Shown: positions 43,711-53,540 of the stretch, piece after piece
How positions within the stretch are numbered: the first letter of the stretch is position 1
Layout: every line of letters starts with the position of its first letter
From: Nocardioides sp. HDW12B
GTDB taxonomy: Bacteria > Actinomycetota > Actinomycetes > Propionibacteriales > Nocardioidaceae
DNA length: 64,000 bases
Assembly (NCBI RefSeq): GCF_011299595.1
Contig: NZ_CP049867.1
Location: 62,001-126,000 of the forward strand
Reading direction: 5' to 3'
Program-made: the position numbers and the translations under genes
Notes under the pieces: generated by a model
Told to the model about the DNA's origin: nothing
The model's database searches: none
What the model saw: the letters and a program-made list of their open reading frames with translations, nothing else

Positions 43711-43753
43711 ACCAGTTGGACGGCTGTCCGTCTGCCATAGAGACTGTTGACCC

Positions 43754-44410
43754 ATGCGTACGGCCTACCACGACCAGCTCGACGCCATCGTCGACGACCT
43801 CGTCCGTCTGACCGGCATGGTGCAGGACGCCACCAGCCAGGCCACGACGGCCCTTCTCTCCGCCGACGCCGGCGTCGCCGAGCAGGTGCTCCGCGGCGAC
43901 GCGGCCATCGACGCGCTCCGCAACGACATCGAGGGCCGCGCCTTCGAGCTGCTCGCGCTGCAGCAGCCGGTGGCCGGCGACCTGCGGATGCTCATCGCGA
44001 CCGTGCGGATGGTCGCCGACCTCGAGCGGATGGGAGACCTGGCCGTGCACGTGGCCAAGGTCGCCCAGCTGCGCGTGCCCGAGGTGGCCGTCCCGCCGGA
44101 CCTGATCCCCACCGTCGAGCGCATGGCCGCGGTCGCGGTCCACATGATCGGCTCGGTCGCCGAGGTCATCAAGAACCGCGACGTCGACGCCGCTCGCTCG
44201 GTGGAGTCCGACGACGAGGAGATGGACGAGCTGCGTCGCCGCTCGTTCCGCCTCATGCTCGGCGAGAGCTGGGCGTACGGCGTGGAGCCGGCGATCGACA
44301 ACGCGCTGCTCGGGCGCTACTACGAGCGCATCGCCGACCACGCCGTCTCGCTCGCGCGCCGGGTCGTCTACCTGGTCACCGGCGAGGTGCCGACCGCGCT
44401 CGACGGCTGA
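43754..44410 (+). CDS. phoU: PhoU phosphate-signalling protein
   Basis: A 218-residue all-helical protein with the two PhoU three-helix repeats. The metal-cluster motifs are ERMGDLAVHVAKVAQLR in the first and YYERIADHAVSLARRVVY in the second. PhoU links Pst transport with SenX3 and keeps the response off when phosphate is plentiful. It is divergent from senX3-regX3 with the PHO-type box in the 132 bp gap. Confidence 0.95.
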   Translation: MRTAYHDQLDAIVDDLVRLTGMVQDATSQATTALLSADAGVAEQVLRGDAAIDALRNDIEGRAFELLALQQPVAGDLRMLIATVRMVADLERMGDLAVHVAKVAQLRVPEVAVPPDLIPTVERMAAVAVHMIGSVAEVIKNRDVDAARSVESDDEEMDELRRRSFRLMLGESWAYGVEPAIDNALLGRYYERIADHAVSLARRVVYLVTGEVPTALDG

Positions 44411-44475
44411 CGCGCCGCCCGTGGCGGACCGGCCCACCGGCGGGGGGTTCGTCCCAAACGTGCCACCATGGGCGT

Positions 44476-45297
44476 ATGGACTCCGCGACCCCGGCTGAGC
44501 CCGGGCTGGACTTCGTCGAGGAGTTCGCCTCGGCGGCGGAGTGGTTCGCCACCCACCTCGGGCGTACGTCGGCACGGGCTCCGGTCCCGGCCTGCCCGGA
44601 CTGGAGCGTGCTCGACCTCGTCGCCCACCTGGGCAACGTCCACGCCTGGGCCGCGACCGTCGTCGAGACCGGCGCGAAGGCCGAGCAGCTCGACGACCGC
44701 CCCTCGTCGGCGCGCTCGCGCCGGGTCTCGGAGTGGTACCTCGCCAAGGCCGAGGACCTCTACGAGGTGCTGCGTGCCGCCGACCCGTCCGCCCCCTGCT
44801 GGACCTTCGTCGACGACGCGGGGACCGCCGCGTTCTGGGCACGTCGGCAGGCGCACGAGACCGTGGTGCACGGCTTCGACCTCGCGGTCGCCGGCGACCA
44901 CGAGCCGCGGGTGCCGCCCCGGCTGGCCGTCGACGGCGTCAGCGAGGTGCTCGAGGTGTTCCTCGGCCGCATGCACCGCCGCGGCCACCCCGCCGTGCTG
45001 CACCGGGCCCTCGAGCTGCGGGCCACCGACGCCGAGGAGTCGTGGGTCCTGGAGCCGGCGCCGGTCGGCATCCCCGCCCAGGGCGCCTCACCGGAGCAGC
45101 GCGAGGAGCGACCGACCACGCGCGCCGTACCGGTGGTGACACGGGGGTCGCGTGACGACCTCGACCGCATCGAGGCGCCCGCCGCGACGCTGCTCACGCT
45201 GCTGTGGCGACGGACCCGGCCCGACGCCGCCGACGTCCGCCTCGTCGGCAACGAGGACCGCCTGCGGGCGTTCTTGCAGTCCCGCCTGACGCCCTGA
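44476..45297 (+). CDS. Mycothiol-dependent maleylpyruvate isomerase-family protein
   Basis: A 273-residue protein with an N-terminal DinB-like four-helix metal domain (MDMPI_N). The zinc ligands are expected in LDLVAHLGNVHAW (His about 56) and RRQAHETVVHGFDL (Glu and His about 134-138). The C-terminal domain is MDMPI_C-like. The family uses mycothiol as cofactor or substrate, which agrees with mshA nearby. The actual reaction is not evident. ATG 44476 follows a weak CACCAT -10 at 6 bases. Confidence 0.85.
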   Translation: MDSATPAEPGLDFVEEFASAAEWFATHLGRTSARAPVPACPDWSVLDLVAHLGNVHAWAATVVETGAKAEQLDDRPSSARSRRVSEWYLAKAEDLYEVLRAADPSAPCWTFVDDAGTAAFWARRQAHETVVHGFDLAVAGDHEPRVPPRLAVDGVSEVLEVFLGRMHRRGHPAVLHRALELRATDAEESWVLEPAPVGIPAQGASPEQREERPTTRAVPVVTRGSRDDLDRIEAPAATLLTLLWRRTRPDAADVRLVGNEDRLRAFLQSRLTP

Positions 45298-45312
45298 GAC
45301 CGCGGCGGGCGC

Positions 45313-45402
45313 TGGTTTCCCACGGTATGCAGAGGAACTGGCACTCCCCACGGTCTGTACGCCATGGGGAGTGCCAGTTCGCCTGCATACCGTGGGAAAC
45401 CG
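45313..45402. repeat. Family C palindromic element, copy C2 (convergent gap)
   Basis: A 90 bp element. Outer arms are GGTTTCCCACGGTATGCAG / CTGCATACCGTGGGAAACC, with an inner arm pair GAACTGGCACTCCCCA / TGGGGAGTGCCAGTTC. It starts 15 bp after one stop and ends 8 bp before the gpm stop. Confidence 0.93.
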
Positions 45403-45410
45403 GCAGGGGC

Positions 45411-46163
45411 TCAGCGACCCTGCGAGGCGACGGCCTTGATGGCGTCCGCGGCGGCGTCCGGGTCGAGGTACTGCCCGCCACGCTCGGTCGGGTGCAGGTC
45501 CTCGTCGAGGCGGTAGACCAGCGGGATGCCGGTGGGGATGTTGAGTCCCACGACCTCCTCCTCGCTGATGCCGTCGAGGTGCTTGACCAGCCCGCGCAGG
45601 CTGTTGCCGTGGGCGGCGACGCACACGGTCCGGCCGTCGCGCAGGTCTGGCACGATCGCGTCGTACCAGTAGGGCAGCATGCGGTCGATGACGTCGGCGA
45701 GGCACTCCGTGCGCGGCATCAGCTCGCCCGGCAGCAGGTCGTAGCGCGGGTCGCCGACCTGCGACCACTCGTTGTCGTCGTCGAGCGCCGGCGGGGGCGT
45801 GTCGTAGGAGCGGCGCCAGAGCATGAACTGCTCCTCGCCGTACTCCTCGAGCGTGGCCTTCTTGTCCTTGCCCTGCAGGGCGCCGTAGTGGCGCTCGTTG
45901 AGGCGCCAGGAGCGGCGTACCGGCACCCAGTGCCGCTCGGCCTCCTCGAGCGCGAGCTGCGCGGTCGTGATCGCGCGCCGCAGCAGCGAGGTGTGCAGCA
46001 CGTCGGGCAGCACGCCGGCCTCGGTCAGCAGCCGGCCGGCCCGCGCCGCCTCCTCACGCCCCTTGTCGGTCAGCGCGACGTCGACCCAGCCGGTGAACAG
46101 GTTCTTGGCGTTCCAGTCGCTCTCGCCGTGGCGGAGCAGGACCAGGGTGTACGGCGCGCTCAT
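45411..46163 (-). CDS. gpmA: 2,3-bisphosphoglycerate-dependent phosphoglycerate mutase
   Basis: A 250-residue glycolytic enzyme interconverting 3- and 2-phosphoglycerate. The phosphohistidine motif [32 protein letters not shown], the acid Glu in [15 protein letters not shown] and [20 protein letters not shown] are all present. Its start is 4 bp downstream of the lipoprotein stop, so they share an mRNA. Confidence 0.97.
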   Translation of the reverse strand: MSAPYTLVLLRHGESDWNAKNLFTGWVDVALTDKGREEAARAGRLLTEAGVLPDVLHTSLLRRAITTAQLALEEAERHWVPVRRSWRLNERHYGALQGKDKKATLEEYGEEQFMLWRRSYDTPPPALDDDNEWSQVGDPRYDLLPGELMPRTECLADVIDRMLPYWYDAIVPDLRDGRTVCVAAHGNSLRGLVKHLDGISEEEVVGLNIPTGIPLVYRLDEDLHPTERGGQYLDPDAAADAIKAVASQGR

Positions 46164-46167
46164 GGGC

Positions 46168-46767
46168 TCAGCCTTCCGAGGAGGGGGATTCCGAGGGGGA
46201 CTCCGACGGCTCGGCGGAGGGCTCCTCCGAGCTGCTCTCCGAGGAGCCGGAGCTGGGCAGGGTCACGTCAGCGAAGTCCTCGCCCGGCACGACGACCGGC
46301 ACGTTGAGGTCGACCTCGTCGCCGTTGCTGAACGACATCGTCAGGCGCACGTAGTCGCCGATCTCGACGCCCTCGCCGGTGGCGCTGATGACCGCGGAGC
46401 CCTCGTCGGCGAGCTGCAGGAAGCCGCCGGCCGGGACGACCGTGTCGCCGCCATCGCTGCCGAACTGCACCTCGGCGTCCTCCTCCACGCCCTGGACGCC
46501 CTGCAGCTCGACGTCCTCGTCGGCCTGGCTGGCGAGCCCGGCGATGAGGCGGCCGGAGCCGTCGGACTCGGCGACCACGAGCGCGTTGAGCACGTCGATG
46601 TCGGTGCTGCGGTCGTTGACGCCCTGCGCCGGCGTGTACACCTGGTCGGTCTGGGCGCCGAAGTTCACCGAGCAGGCGGCGAGCAGCGGGGTCGCGAGGG
46701 TGAGAGCGAGCAGGCGGCGGGCCCGGGACCGCGGCGCGGCGACGGGGCGGAGGCGAGAGGCGGTCAC
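46168..46767 (-). CDS. Lipoprotein, LpqE-like
   Basis: A 199-residue lipoprotein. The signal peptide ends in the lipobox LLAAC (Cys about 32). The mature part is a beta-rich domain ([20 protein letters not shown], ... LVRLT-like strands) and the C-terminus is a low-complexity Ser/Glu/Pro tail. The start of the mature region resembles mycobacterial LpqE, which also sits near carD. GTG 46767 is 7 bases after TAGACT (leaderless). Function unknown, cell-envelope located. Confidence 0.78.
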   Translation of the reverse strand: MTASRLRPVAAPRSRARRLLALTLATPLLAACSVNFGAQTDQVYTPAQGVNDRSTDIDVLNALVVAESDGSGRLIAGLASQADEDVELQGVQGVEEDAEVQFGSDGGDTVVPAGGFLQLADEGSAVISATGEGVEIGDYVRLTMSFSNGDEVDLNVPVVVPGEDFADVTLPSSGSSESSSEEPSAEPSESPSESPSSEG

Positions 46768-46816
46768 GCGCCCGAGTCTAGGGGAACCGGTACGCCGAGG
46801 GGCGGCCCCGTCCGGG

Positions 46817-47533
46817 CTACTGGGTCAGCCCGGGGCCGAGCCCGGCCGCGACGATCCCGCCGAGGACCGCGACCGTCCAGACGCCGGACAGCACGAGCAG
46901 CTTCCCGGCCCCGATCTTGAGCGCGATCATCAGCGGGAAGGTGCGCAGCCCGATGCGGTTGTCGCCGACGAGGTCCTGCAGGGCCAGGATCACGTGGACC
47001 CCGACGCCGAGCAGCCCGGCCAGCACCGTCATGAGGACGGTGGGCGGTCCGCCGTGGACACCGCCGCCCCACCCGCCGTACGACAGGAAGGCGGGGAGCA
47101 GGGCGAAGCTGATCGCCCACGGCAGGAAGGACAGCCGCGTGGTCTTGATGCGCGTGCAGTAGGCCCACGCCGCCAGCACCGACAGCAGGTGCGCGACCCC
47201 GGCGACCGTGCCGTTCGAGATCGACAGCGGGACGAGCACACAGGTGGCGCACGCGACGGTGAACGTGACGGTGCCGCCGTCGACCCAGCCCTGGGCCACC
47301 GGCTTGTCCAGACGGCCGGCCGCCGCGTCGCGTCGGCGGTCGGCGGCGTCGTTGAGCCAGCCCGCGGTGAGGCGGCCGAGGAGGACGGTGGCGAACACCA
47401 GCGCCACCTCGCGCAAGGGCCGCCCGATCAGCACGGCCCCGAGGGTCACCCCGACCGCGATGACCAGCGATTCTCCGGGGTGGGAGGCCCGGAGGAGGGA
47501 CAGGGCGAAGCCGGGCCGCTTGCGTTTGGACAT
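46817..47533 (-). CDS. UbiA-family prenyltransferase
   Basis: A 238-residue membrane enzyme with about seven to eight hydrophobic segments. The first Asp-rich motif is LNDAADRRRDAAAGRLDKP (NDxxDxxxD) and the second region is QDLVGDNRIG. UbiA enzymes move a prenyl chain to an aromatic ring or other polar acceptor, and the acceptor here is unknown. The protein is shorter than MenA or DPPR synthase. ATG 47533 sits 7 bases after TAGTTT. Confidence 0.85.
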   Translation of the reverse strand: MSKRKRPGFALSLLRASHPGESLVIAVGVTLGAVLIGRPLREVALVFATVLLGRLTAGWLNDAADRRRDAAAGRLDKPVAQGWVDGGTVTFTVACATCVLVPLSISNGTVAGVAHLLSVLAAWAYCTRIKTTRLSFLPWAISFALLPAFLSYGGWGGGVHGGPPTVLMTVLAGLLGVGVHVILALQDLVGDNRIGLRTFPLMIALKIGAGKLLVLSGVWTVAVLGGIVAAGLGPGLTQ

Positions 47534-47680
47534 GGCCCGAAAACTAGCGGTCGGAGGCACCCGCGCGAGGCCGAACGGGGCCCGCAGGAGCCGCCGCCAG
47601 CACACGGATGCGGGACCTGTCAAGCCCTCGCACCGCCTCTGACCTGCGGAAACGGTCTCCTACCACTCCGATCGGCGTGT

Positions 47681-47703
47681 TAAACTGGTCACCTAGGAAA
47701 GGG
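47681..47703 (+). promoter_or_regulatory. carD promoter -10 and ribosome site
   Basis: TAAACT (47681-47686) is a good -10 and gives a roughly 20-nt leader with AGGAAAGGG (47695-47703), about 10 bases before the carD ATG. Confidence 0.5.
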
Positions 47704-47713
47704 TTCTTCACAT

Positions 47714-48199
47714 ATGACTTTCACCGTCGGCGAAACGGTTGTCTACCCCAACCACGGCGCAGCCGTGATCGAAGATATCGAGACCCGCACGATCAAGGGT
47801 GAGGACCGCGAGTACCTCGTCCTCCGGATCGTCGCCCAGCAGGACCTGGTGGTGCGCGTCCCCGCGTGCAACCTGGATCTCGTGGGGGTCCGCGACGTGG
47901 TCGACAAGGAGGGACTCGACAAGGTGTTCGACGTCCTCCGCATGGCCCACGCCGAGGAGCCGACCAACTGGTCGCGCCGCTACAAGGCCAACCTGGAGAA
48001 GCTGCACTCCGGTGACGTCATGAAGGTCGCCGAGGTCGTGCGCGACCTGTGGCGCCGTGAGCGTGACCGTGGCCTCTCCGCCGGCGAGAAGCGCATGCTG
48101 GCCAAGGCCCGGCAGATCCTGGTCTCCGAGCTCGCGCTGGCCGAGAGCACCAACGAGGACAAGGCTGAGGCCCTCCTCGACGAGGTCCTCGCCTCCTGA
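47714..48199 (+). CDS. carD: CarD-family transcription factor
   Basis: A 161-residue global regulator that binds RNA polymerase beta and stabilises open promoter complexes. The N-terminal RNAP-interaction Tudor-like domain starts [20 protein letters not shown]. The C-terminal DNA-binding helical domain contains the key Trp in [20 protein letters not shown] and [20 protein letters not shown]. It is essential in mycobacteria. It has its own promoter with a leader and is followed by a terminator. Confidence 0.97.
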   Translation: MTFTVGETVVYPNHGAAVIEDIETRTIKGEDREYLVLRIVAQQDLVVRVPACNLDLVGVRDVVDKEGLDKVFDVLRMAHAEEPTNWSRRYKANLEKLHSGDVMKVAEVVRDLWRRERDRGLSAGEKRMLAKARQILVSELALAESTNEDKAEALLDEVLAS

Positions 48200-48220
48200 G
48201 GGTCGCCCCCTCACTGTCAT

Positions 48221-48263
48221 CGACGGCCGTCTCCCGCCGGGGAGGCGGCCGTCGCCGCTTTTG
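48221..48263 (+). terminator. Intrinsic terminator of carD
   Basis: CGACGGCCG ... CGGCCGTCG with inner CTCCC / GGGAG forms a strong stem, followed by CCGCTTTTGT. It starts 21 bp after the carD stop and is separate from the family D element that follows. Confidence 0.8.
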
Positions 48264-48280
48264 TCGGGGGTCGGTGGGCT

Positions 48281-48374
48281 GTCGGTTTCACTAGGTACCT
48301 AGTGATTCTGGCGCTTCCCGAGCGAAGTTTCGTCAGGGAAGCGCCGGTTTCACTAGGTACCCAGTGAAACCGAC
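48281..48374. repeat. Family D palindromic element, copy D2 (convergent gap)
   Basis: A 94 bp element of the same length as D1. It starts GTCGGTTTCACTAGGTACCT and ends GTACCCAGTGAAACCGAC, with inner arms GGCGCTTCCC / GGGAAGCGCC around CGAGCGAAGTTTCGTCA. It ends 8 bp before the ispF stop. Confidence 0.93.
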
Positions 48375-48382
48375 ACCACCCC

Positions 48383-48883
48383 TCAGCGCGCGACGAGGGC
48401 GGTGGCGATCGCGGCGACGCCCTCACCACGGCCGGTCAGGCCGAGACCGTCGGTGGTGGTCGCCGAGACGGTGACCGGGGCGCCGGCGGCCTCCGAGAGG
48501 GTGGCCTCGGCCTCGGCCCGACGTGGTCCGAGCCTCGGGCGGTTGCCGATGACCTGGACCGCCACGTTGCCGATCGTGAACCCGGCCTCCCGCACGCGAC
48601 GGGCGGTCTCGGCGAGCAGGGCGACCCCGGAGGCGCCGGCCCACGCCGGGTCGGAGGTGCCGTAGTTCGACCCCAGGTCGCCGAGCCCGCAGGCCGAGAA
48701 CAGCGCGTCGCACGCCGCGTGCGCGGCCACGTCGGCGTCCGAGTGCCCGTCCAGGCCGTGCGTCTCGTCCTCGAAGTGCAGCCCCGCCAGCCACATCGGG
48801 ACGCCCTCGGCGTAGGCGTGGACGTCCACGCCGATGCCGGTGCGGGGCAGGGGGAGCGGGGCCGAGACGGCGGGGTCGTCCAT
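48383..48883 (-). CDS. ispF: 2-C-methyl-D-erythritol 2,4-cyclodiphosphate synthase
   Basis: A 166-residue MEP-pathway enzyme. The zinc/CDP site is [12 protein letters not shown], then [19 protein letters not shown], and the C-terminal [17 protein letters not shown]. The ATG is 6 bases after a CATGAT -10. In many relatives ispD lies between carD and ispF. Here ispD is absent from the window and ispF is convergent with carD. Confidence 0.96.
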   Translation of the reverse strand: MDDPAVSAPLPLPRTGIGVDVHAYAEGVPMWLAGLHFEDETHGLDGHSDADVAAHAACDALFSACGLGDLGSNYGTSDPAWAGASGVALLAETARRVREAGFTIGNVAVQVIGNRPRLGPRRAEAEATLSEAAGAPVTVSATTTDGLGLTGRGEGVAAIATALVAR

Positions 48884-48984
48884 GGCCGCATCATGGCACC
48901 GCCGGGCCGGGCGTGAGCGCGCCACGACACCGCGCGCCCGCAGCGGCGACCCTCCGCCGACCGCCCATGGGCCACCATGGAGCG

Positions 48985-50631
48985 GTGAGCCCGTCCCCGA
49001 CCCCGCCTCCTGCGGACGCGCGCGCCTCCCGCCGTACGTCGATCCCGGGGCAGTCCCTGCTCGCGGGGGTGCTGACCGGCGTGGCAGGCCTCGCCGTCAG
49101 CCTGGCGGCCGCTGCGCTGCTCAACGAGCGGCTGTCCCCGGTGACGGCGGTCGCCGAGGGGATCGCCGAGATCACCCCCGGCAAGCTCGTCGAGGTCGCC
49201 ATCTCTGCGGTCGGCACGTGGGACAAGCCGCTGCTGGTCGGCGGGGTCGTCCTCGGGCTGCTCGGACTGTCCGCCGCGGCCGGTGCACTGGCCGGGCGCA
49301 GCGTGCGCCGCGGCCAGCTGGTCTTCCTCGTCATGGGGCTGCTCGCGCTCGCCGCCGTGCTCGGCCCCGGCGGCGGGGCGACCTCGGCGGTCGTGCCGGT
49401 GCTGGCCGGGACGATCACCTGGCTGGCCGTGCTGCCCGTCCTCGTGCCGCCGTCGGCCAGCCGCGGCGAGACGGTCGGAGAGCCCGCCCGCCACCGCGAG
49501 ACGGCCGGCGGGACGGAGGAGCTCGGCGGGACAGCGGGCCGGGCAGCGCCGGCCAGCGACGCGAGCCGGCGGACGTTCCTGGTCCGCGCCGGGGTGGTCG
49601 CCGGGCTGTCGCTGGCCGTCGGGGCCGGCGCCCAGCTGCTGGGGCGCCGCCGCCGGCTGGTCGAGGCGGCCCGGTCCCGCCTGCGGCTGCCCGCCTCGCG
49701 CGGCGCCCTGCCGGACGGCGTCGAGCTGGGTCCCGACGGACCGGCGGGGCTGACGCCGTGGCGCACCCCGAACAACGACTTCTACCGCATCGACACCGCC
49801 TTCGCGGTGCCCGCCGTCGACGTCGACACCTGGCGGCTCCGCATCCACGGGATGGTCGAGGAGGAGGTCACCGTCAGCTTCGCCGACCTGCTCGACGCGG
49901 AGCAGACGGAGGCCTGGGTGACCCTGTGCTGCGTGTCGAACGAGGTCGGCGGCGACCTCATCGGCAACGCCTGGTGGAGCGGCGTCCGGGTGGCCGAGCT
50001 GTTGGCCCGCGCCCGACCGCTGCCCGGCGCCGACGCGGTGCTGCAGACGTCCGAGGACGGCTGGACCTGCGGCACGCCGCTGAGCGCCCTCACCGACGAC
50101 CGCCACGCCCTCCTGGCGGTGGCGATGAACGGCGAGCCGCTGCCGCTCGAGCACGGCTTCCCGGTGCGGATGGTGGTGCCGGGGCTCTACGGCTTCGTCT
50201 CGGCGACCAAGTGGGTCGTCGACCTCGAGGTCACGCGCTTGGACGAGATCGAGGCCTACTGGACGACCAACGGCTGGGCCGAGCAGGCGCCGATCCGCAC
50301 GCAGTCGCGCATCGACGTGCCGCGGGCCAACCAGCGGGCCGACTCCGGCACGCTCGCCGTCGGCGGCGTGGCCTGGTCGCAGCACCTCGGCATCGAGCGC
50401 GTCGAGGTCCGCCTGGACGGCGGCGCCTGGACCGAGGTCGGGCTCGCCGCCGCCGGGCCGGACGACGACACGTGGGTGCAGTGGGCCGGCAGCGTCGAGG
50501 TCGACCCGGGCGTGCACACGCTGGCGGTGCGGGCCACCGACCGGTCCGGCTACACCCAGACCGGCGTGCGCCGCGACGTCGTGCCGGACGGCGCCACCGG
50601 CTGGCACACCGTGGAGCTCACCGTCGAGTAG
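48985..50631 (+). CDS. Membrane-anchored molybdopterin oxidoreductase (sulfite oxidase/MsrP-like)
   Basis: A 548-residue protein. The first ~150 residues contain about four membrane segments. A Tat-like motif [10 protein letters not shown] followed by a hydrophobic stretch lies at about 193-215. The molybdopterin domain (about 255-450) has the Moco cysteine in [13 protein letters not shown] and the typical [19 protein letters not shown]. The C-terminal about 90 residues form the Ig-like dimerisation domain ([18 protein letters not shown]). The domain probably faces outside, oxidising or reducing an S-containing compound. GTG 48985 follows a CACCAT -10 at 6 bases. Confidence 0.9.
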   Translation: MSPSPTPPPADARASRRTSIPGQSLLAGVLTGVAGLAVSLAAAALLNERLSPVTAVAEGIAEITPGKLVEVAISAVGTWDKPLLVGGVVLGLLGLSAAAGALAGRSVRRGQLVFLVMGLLALAAVLGPGGGATSAVVPVLAGTITWLAVLPVLVPPSASRGETVGEPARHRETAGGTEELGGTAGRAAPASDASRRTFLVRAGVVAGLSLAVGAGAQLLGRRRRLVEAARSRLRLPASRGALPDGVELGPDGPAGLTPWRTPNNDFYRIDTAFAVPAVDVDTWRLRIHGMVEEEVTVSFADLLDAEQTEAWVTLCCVSNEVGGDLIGNAWWSGVRVAELLARARPLPGADAVLQTSEDGWTCGTPLSALTDDRHALLAVAMNGEPLPLEHGFPVRMVVPGLYGFVSATKWVVDLEVTRLDEIEAYWTTNGWAEQAPIRTQSRIDVPRANQRADSGTLAVGGVAWSQHLGIERVEVRLDGGAWTEVGLAAAGPDDDTWVQWAGSVEVDPGVHTLAVRATDRSGYTQTGVRRDVVPDGATGWHTVELTVE

Positions 50632-50634
50632 GGC

Positions 50635-51975
50635 TCACCAGTTGCTCTGCACCATGTTGTCGGGCAGCGGGTGCTCCTCATCGTGGACGACGTAGACGAT
50701 GCCGCCGGAGCCACCGGTCCCGGAGGAGTCGCGGCGCAGCCAGGCGGTCTCGAACTGGGTGCGGTCGTAGACGCGGCGCACGCCGGCCCTCGAGTCGGCC
50801 GCCGGGTCGTTGACCACGACGTCGCCGGCCCGGGTGAAGCCGGCGATGACCAGCAGGTGGCCGTTCGACGAGGAGATCGGGGCGCCGCGCAGCTCGCCCG
50901 CCCCGAAGCGGATCGAGGCCACGAGCGGGATGCCTACGTTGACGAACCGCTCCACCTCGCGCAGGTTGCGCAGGCGCGTGACGAAGGCCGAGCCGGTGCG
51001 CGAGGCGGCGTACGCGGTGTTGAACGGCCACGTCCCCGTGCCGCCGTACGACGTGTCGTAGGTCGCCCGCGCGACCTGGGCCACCTCGGGGTCGGGGTGG
51101 CCCGCGCGCACCCAGGAGTACGACGACTCCGGCGGCAGGGCGTCGTAGTAGGCCAGCACCATCGCGGTGGCGGTCGGGGAGCACCAGGCCTCGCCACCGC
51201 CGCCGTACTGGCGGTAGCTGCCCTTGTGGACCATCTGGCTGTAGCGCGGGACCGGCAGCACCGCACCGAGCGCCTCGCCGCGGTGCGAGCCGGCCAGCGA
51301 GGTCGCGACGCGCTGCACCGACGGCAGCCGCGACACCATCGCGCCCACGGTCTCGACCCGCGGGGAGACGGCGTCGACGCCCGGGCGCTTCAGCGCGACC
51401 CGGACCTGCCAGGCGGAGGCACCCGGCGCCAGCCAGGTGTCGTAGAGGACGCGGCCGAGGTCGTCGCTCTGGGAGGCGCCGCTGCTGCGGCGGACGTGCT
51501 CGTCGCCCTTGGCCCAGACGGAGATGGTGTCCCACGAGGAGACGCCGTCGGTGGACCGGGCCCGGACCTCGACCTCGATCGAGGACGCGCCGGGGGTGGC
51601 CGCCTCCCAGGACGGAACGAGCTCGGTGAGGGAGAAGCCGGGACGGACCCACGGCGAGGTCCAGCGGCCGGTCAGTGCGCGGTCGCCGGCGGCGTTGGTG
51701 CCGATCTTGAGGGCGCCGCCGCGCACCTCGGTGCGGGTGAAGGTCCCGCGGTCGCCCAGGTCGTCGGTCGCGTCCGTCAGGCCGGTCGTCGGGCCGGTCG
51801 TCCACTGCCGGAAGGCGACGTCGCGGGGGAGCGGGCGCTCGAGCGAGGCCAGGTGCGGCGGGTCGGCCGTCGCGGTGGCGAGGACGGGGAGGCCGGACAG
51901 GCTCGCCACGCCGGGCAGCGCGGAGGCCACCGCGGCGAGGCTCAGGGGAAGAATGAGGTGACGGAGGGGACGCAT
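50635..51975 (-). CDS. Secreted C39-family (papain-like) peptidase
   Basis: A 446-residue exported protein. It has a signal peptide (RHLILPLSLAAVASALPG...), an N-terminal beta-sandwich of about 200 residues (TDATDDLGDRGTFTRTEVRG), then a peptidase_C39_2 domain with catalytic Cys in GGGGEAWCSPTATAMVLAYY, His in SSNGHLLVIAGFT and Asp/Asn in VVVNDPAADS. Start ATG 51975 is favoured over 51996 because TAGCCT sits 7 bases upstream. Its stop lies 3 bp from the stop of the convergent oxidoreductase, the tightest convergent pair here. Confidence 0.88.
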   Translation of the reverse strand: MRPLRHLILPLSLAAVASALPGVASLSGLPVLATATADPPHLASLERPLPRDVAFRQWTTGPTTGLTDATDDLGDRGTFTRTEVRGGALKIGTNAAGDRALTGRWTSPWVRPGFSLTELVPSWEAATPGASSIEVEVRARSTDGVSSWDTISVWAKGDEHVRRSSGASQSDDLGRVLYDTWLAPGASAWQVRVALKRPGVDAVSPRVETVGAMVSRLPSVQRVATSLAGSHRGEALGAVLPVPRYSQMVHKGSYRQYGGGGEAWCSPTATAMVLAYYDALPPESSYSWVRAGHPDPEVAQVARATYDTSYGGTGTWPFNTAYAASRTGSAFVTRLRNLREVERFVNVGIPLVASIRFGAGELRGAPISSSNGHLLVIAGFTRAGDVVVNDPAADSRAGVRRVYDRTQFETAWLRRDSSGTGGSGGIVYVVHDEEHPLPDNMVQSNW

Positions 51976-52057
51976 GGGCTCCAGGCTAGTTCCCATCCGT
52001 CACACAGGTGTACTTCTGTCCCATTCGTCGCTGGGATGGACAGGTCCGCGCTCGCCG

Positions 52058-52063
52058 TACGAT
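52058..52063 (+). promoter_or_regulatory. -10 box of leaderless cysS
   Basis: TACGAT ends 6 bases before the GTG at 52070, so no 5' leader, and therefore no leader-based tRNA riboswitch, is expected. Confidence 0.6.
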
Positions 52064-52069
52064 TGACCG

Positions 52070-53476
52070 GTGACGATCAGGCTCTACGACTCGGTGACCC
52101 GCGAGGTGCGCGACTTCGTCCCCCAGCAGGAGGGACGGGCGGGCGTCTACGTCTGCGGCCTCACGGTGCAGTCGGAGCCTCACGTCGGCCACGTCCGCTC
52201 GGGGGTCAACTTCGACGTGCTGCGCCGCTGGCTGACGCACCGCGGGCTCGAGGTCACCTTCATCCGCAACGTCACCGACATCGACGACAAGATCCTCGTG
52301 AAGTCGGCCGAGCAGGGCCGGCCCTGGTTCAACCTCGCCTACGACATGACCCGCGCGCTGACCTCGGCGTACGACGCCCTCAACGTGCTCCCCCCGACCT
52401 ACGAGCCGCTGGCGACCGGGCACGTCCCGGAGATGCTGGCGCTCATCGAGCGGCTGATCGAGCGTGGCCACGCCTACCCGGCCGCCGACGGCTCCGGCGA
52501 CGTCTACTTCGACGTGATGTCGTGGCCGGCGTACGGCGAGCTCTCGGGGCAGCGGGTCACGGAGATGGAGGCGGCGGCCGACGCCGACCCGCGCGGCAAG
52601 CGGGACCCCCGCGACTTCGCGTTGTGGAAGGGCCGCAAGGACAGCGAGCCGGAGACCGCGTCGTGGCCCTCGCCGTGGGGACCGGGGCGTCCCGGGTGGC
52701 ACATCGAGTGCTCGGCGATGGCGCGGAAGTACCTCGGCCCGTCCTTCGACATCCACGGCGGCGGCGACGACCTGCGCTTCCCGCACCACGAGAACGAGCA
52801 GGCGCAGTCGCGGGCGGCCGGCGACGGCTTCGCCACCACCTGGATGCACAACGCCTGGATCACCACCGCCGGCGAGAAGATGAGCAAGTCGCTCGGCAAC
52901 TCCCTCACGATTCCCGCCGTGCTGCAGCGCACCCGCGCGATCGACCTGCGCTTCTACCTCGTGGCGGCGCACTACCGCTCGCACGTCGAGTTCAGCTTCG
53001 AGGCGCTCGACGAGGCGGCCGCCGGGTTCGGCCGCGTCGAGAACTTCCTCGAGCGGGCCGCGACCGTGCTCGGCGAGGTGCCGCTCGGCACGCCCTGCGC
53101 CGACTTCGTGACGGCCATGGACGACGACCTGGGCACCCCGGCGGCCGTCGCGGCCGTCCACGAGGTCACCCGTGAGGGCAACCGGCTGCTCGCCGGGGGC
53201 GCCTCCGACGCGCTGCGCGGCGCCGCCGGGTCGGTGCGCGCGATGCTCGGCGTGCTCGGCGTCAACCCGTTCGACCCCCACTGGGCGAGCGGCGGGTCCG
53301 ACGACGCCCGGCTGCGCGAGGCCGTCGACGTCCTGGTCGCCGGGCTGCTCGAGCAGCGTGCCGAGGCCCGGGCCGCGAAGGACTTCGCCACCGCCGACAC
53401 GCTGCGCGACCGCATCAAGGCCGCCGGCATCGAGGTCGAGGACGGCCCGTCCGGCTCGACCTGGTCGCTGGCCTGA
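52070..53476 (+). CDS. cysS: Cysteine--tRNA ligase
   Basis: A 468-residue class I aminoacyl-tRNA synthetase. It has the N-terminal zinc Cys in [20 protein letters not shown] (HIGH-type motif PHVGH), the second zinc site WHIECSAM with HHENE, the KMSKS loop ([12 protein letters not shown]) and the C-terminal helical anticodon region. Length and the presence of the full anticodon domain argue for CysS rather than the mycothiol ligase MshC. It is followed 64 bp later by rlmB, as in mycobacteria. Confidence 0.96.
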   Translation: MTIRLYDSVTREVRDFVPQQEGRAGVYVCGLTVQSEPHVGHVRSGVNFDVLRRWLTHRGLEVTFIRNVTDIDDKILVKSAEQGRPWFNLAYDMTRALTSAYDALNVLPPTYEPLATGHVPEMLALIERLIERGHAYPAADGSGDVYFDVMSWPAYGELSGQRVTEMEAAADADPRGKRDPRDFALWKGRKDSEPETASWPSPWGPGRPGWHIECSAMARKYLGPSFDIHGGGDDLRFPHHENEQAQSRAAGDGFATTWMHNAWITTAGEKMSKSLGNSLTIPAVLQRTRAIDLRFYLVAAHYRSHVEFSFEALDEAAAGFGRVENFLERAATVLGEVPLGTPCADFVTAMDDDLGTPAAVAAVHEVTREGNRLLAGGASDALRGAAGSVRAMLGVLGVNPFDPHWASGGSDDARLREAVDVLVAGLLEQRAEARAAKDFATADTLRDRIKAAGIEVEDGPSGSTWSLA

Positions 53477-53540
53477 GACCCCGCCGCCCACCGGCGGCCC
53501 CCGCACCCGCGCCACCTCGGCGTACGACGAAAGGCAGCAG

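Noticed and set aside
51997-52069. T-box or other riboswitch upstream of cysS
   Set aside because: Only 73 bp lie upstream and the -10 box is 6 bases from the start codon, so there is no leader RNA.
52070-53476. Assignment as MshC (mycothiol cysteine ligase)
   Set aside because: Length of 468 aa with a full anticodon-binding region and position before rlmB fit CysS better than the roughly 410-aa MshC.
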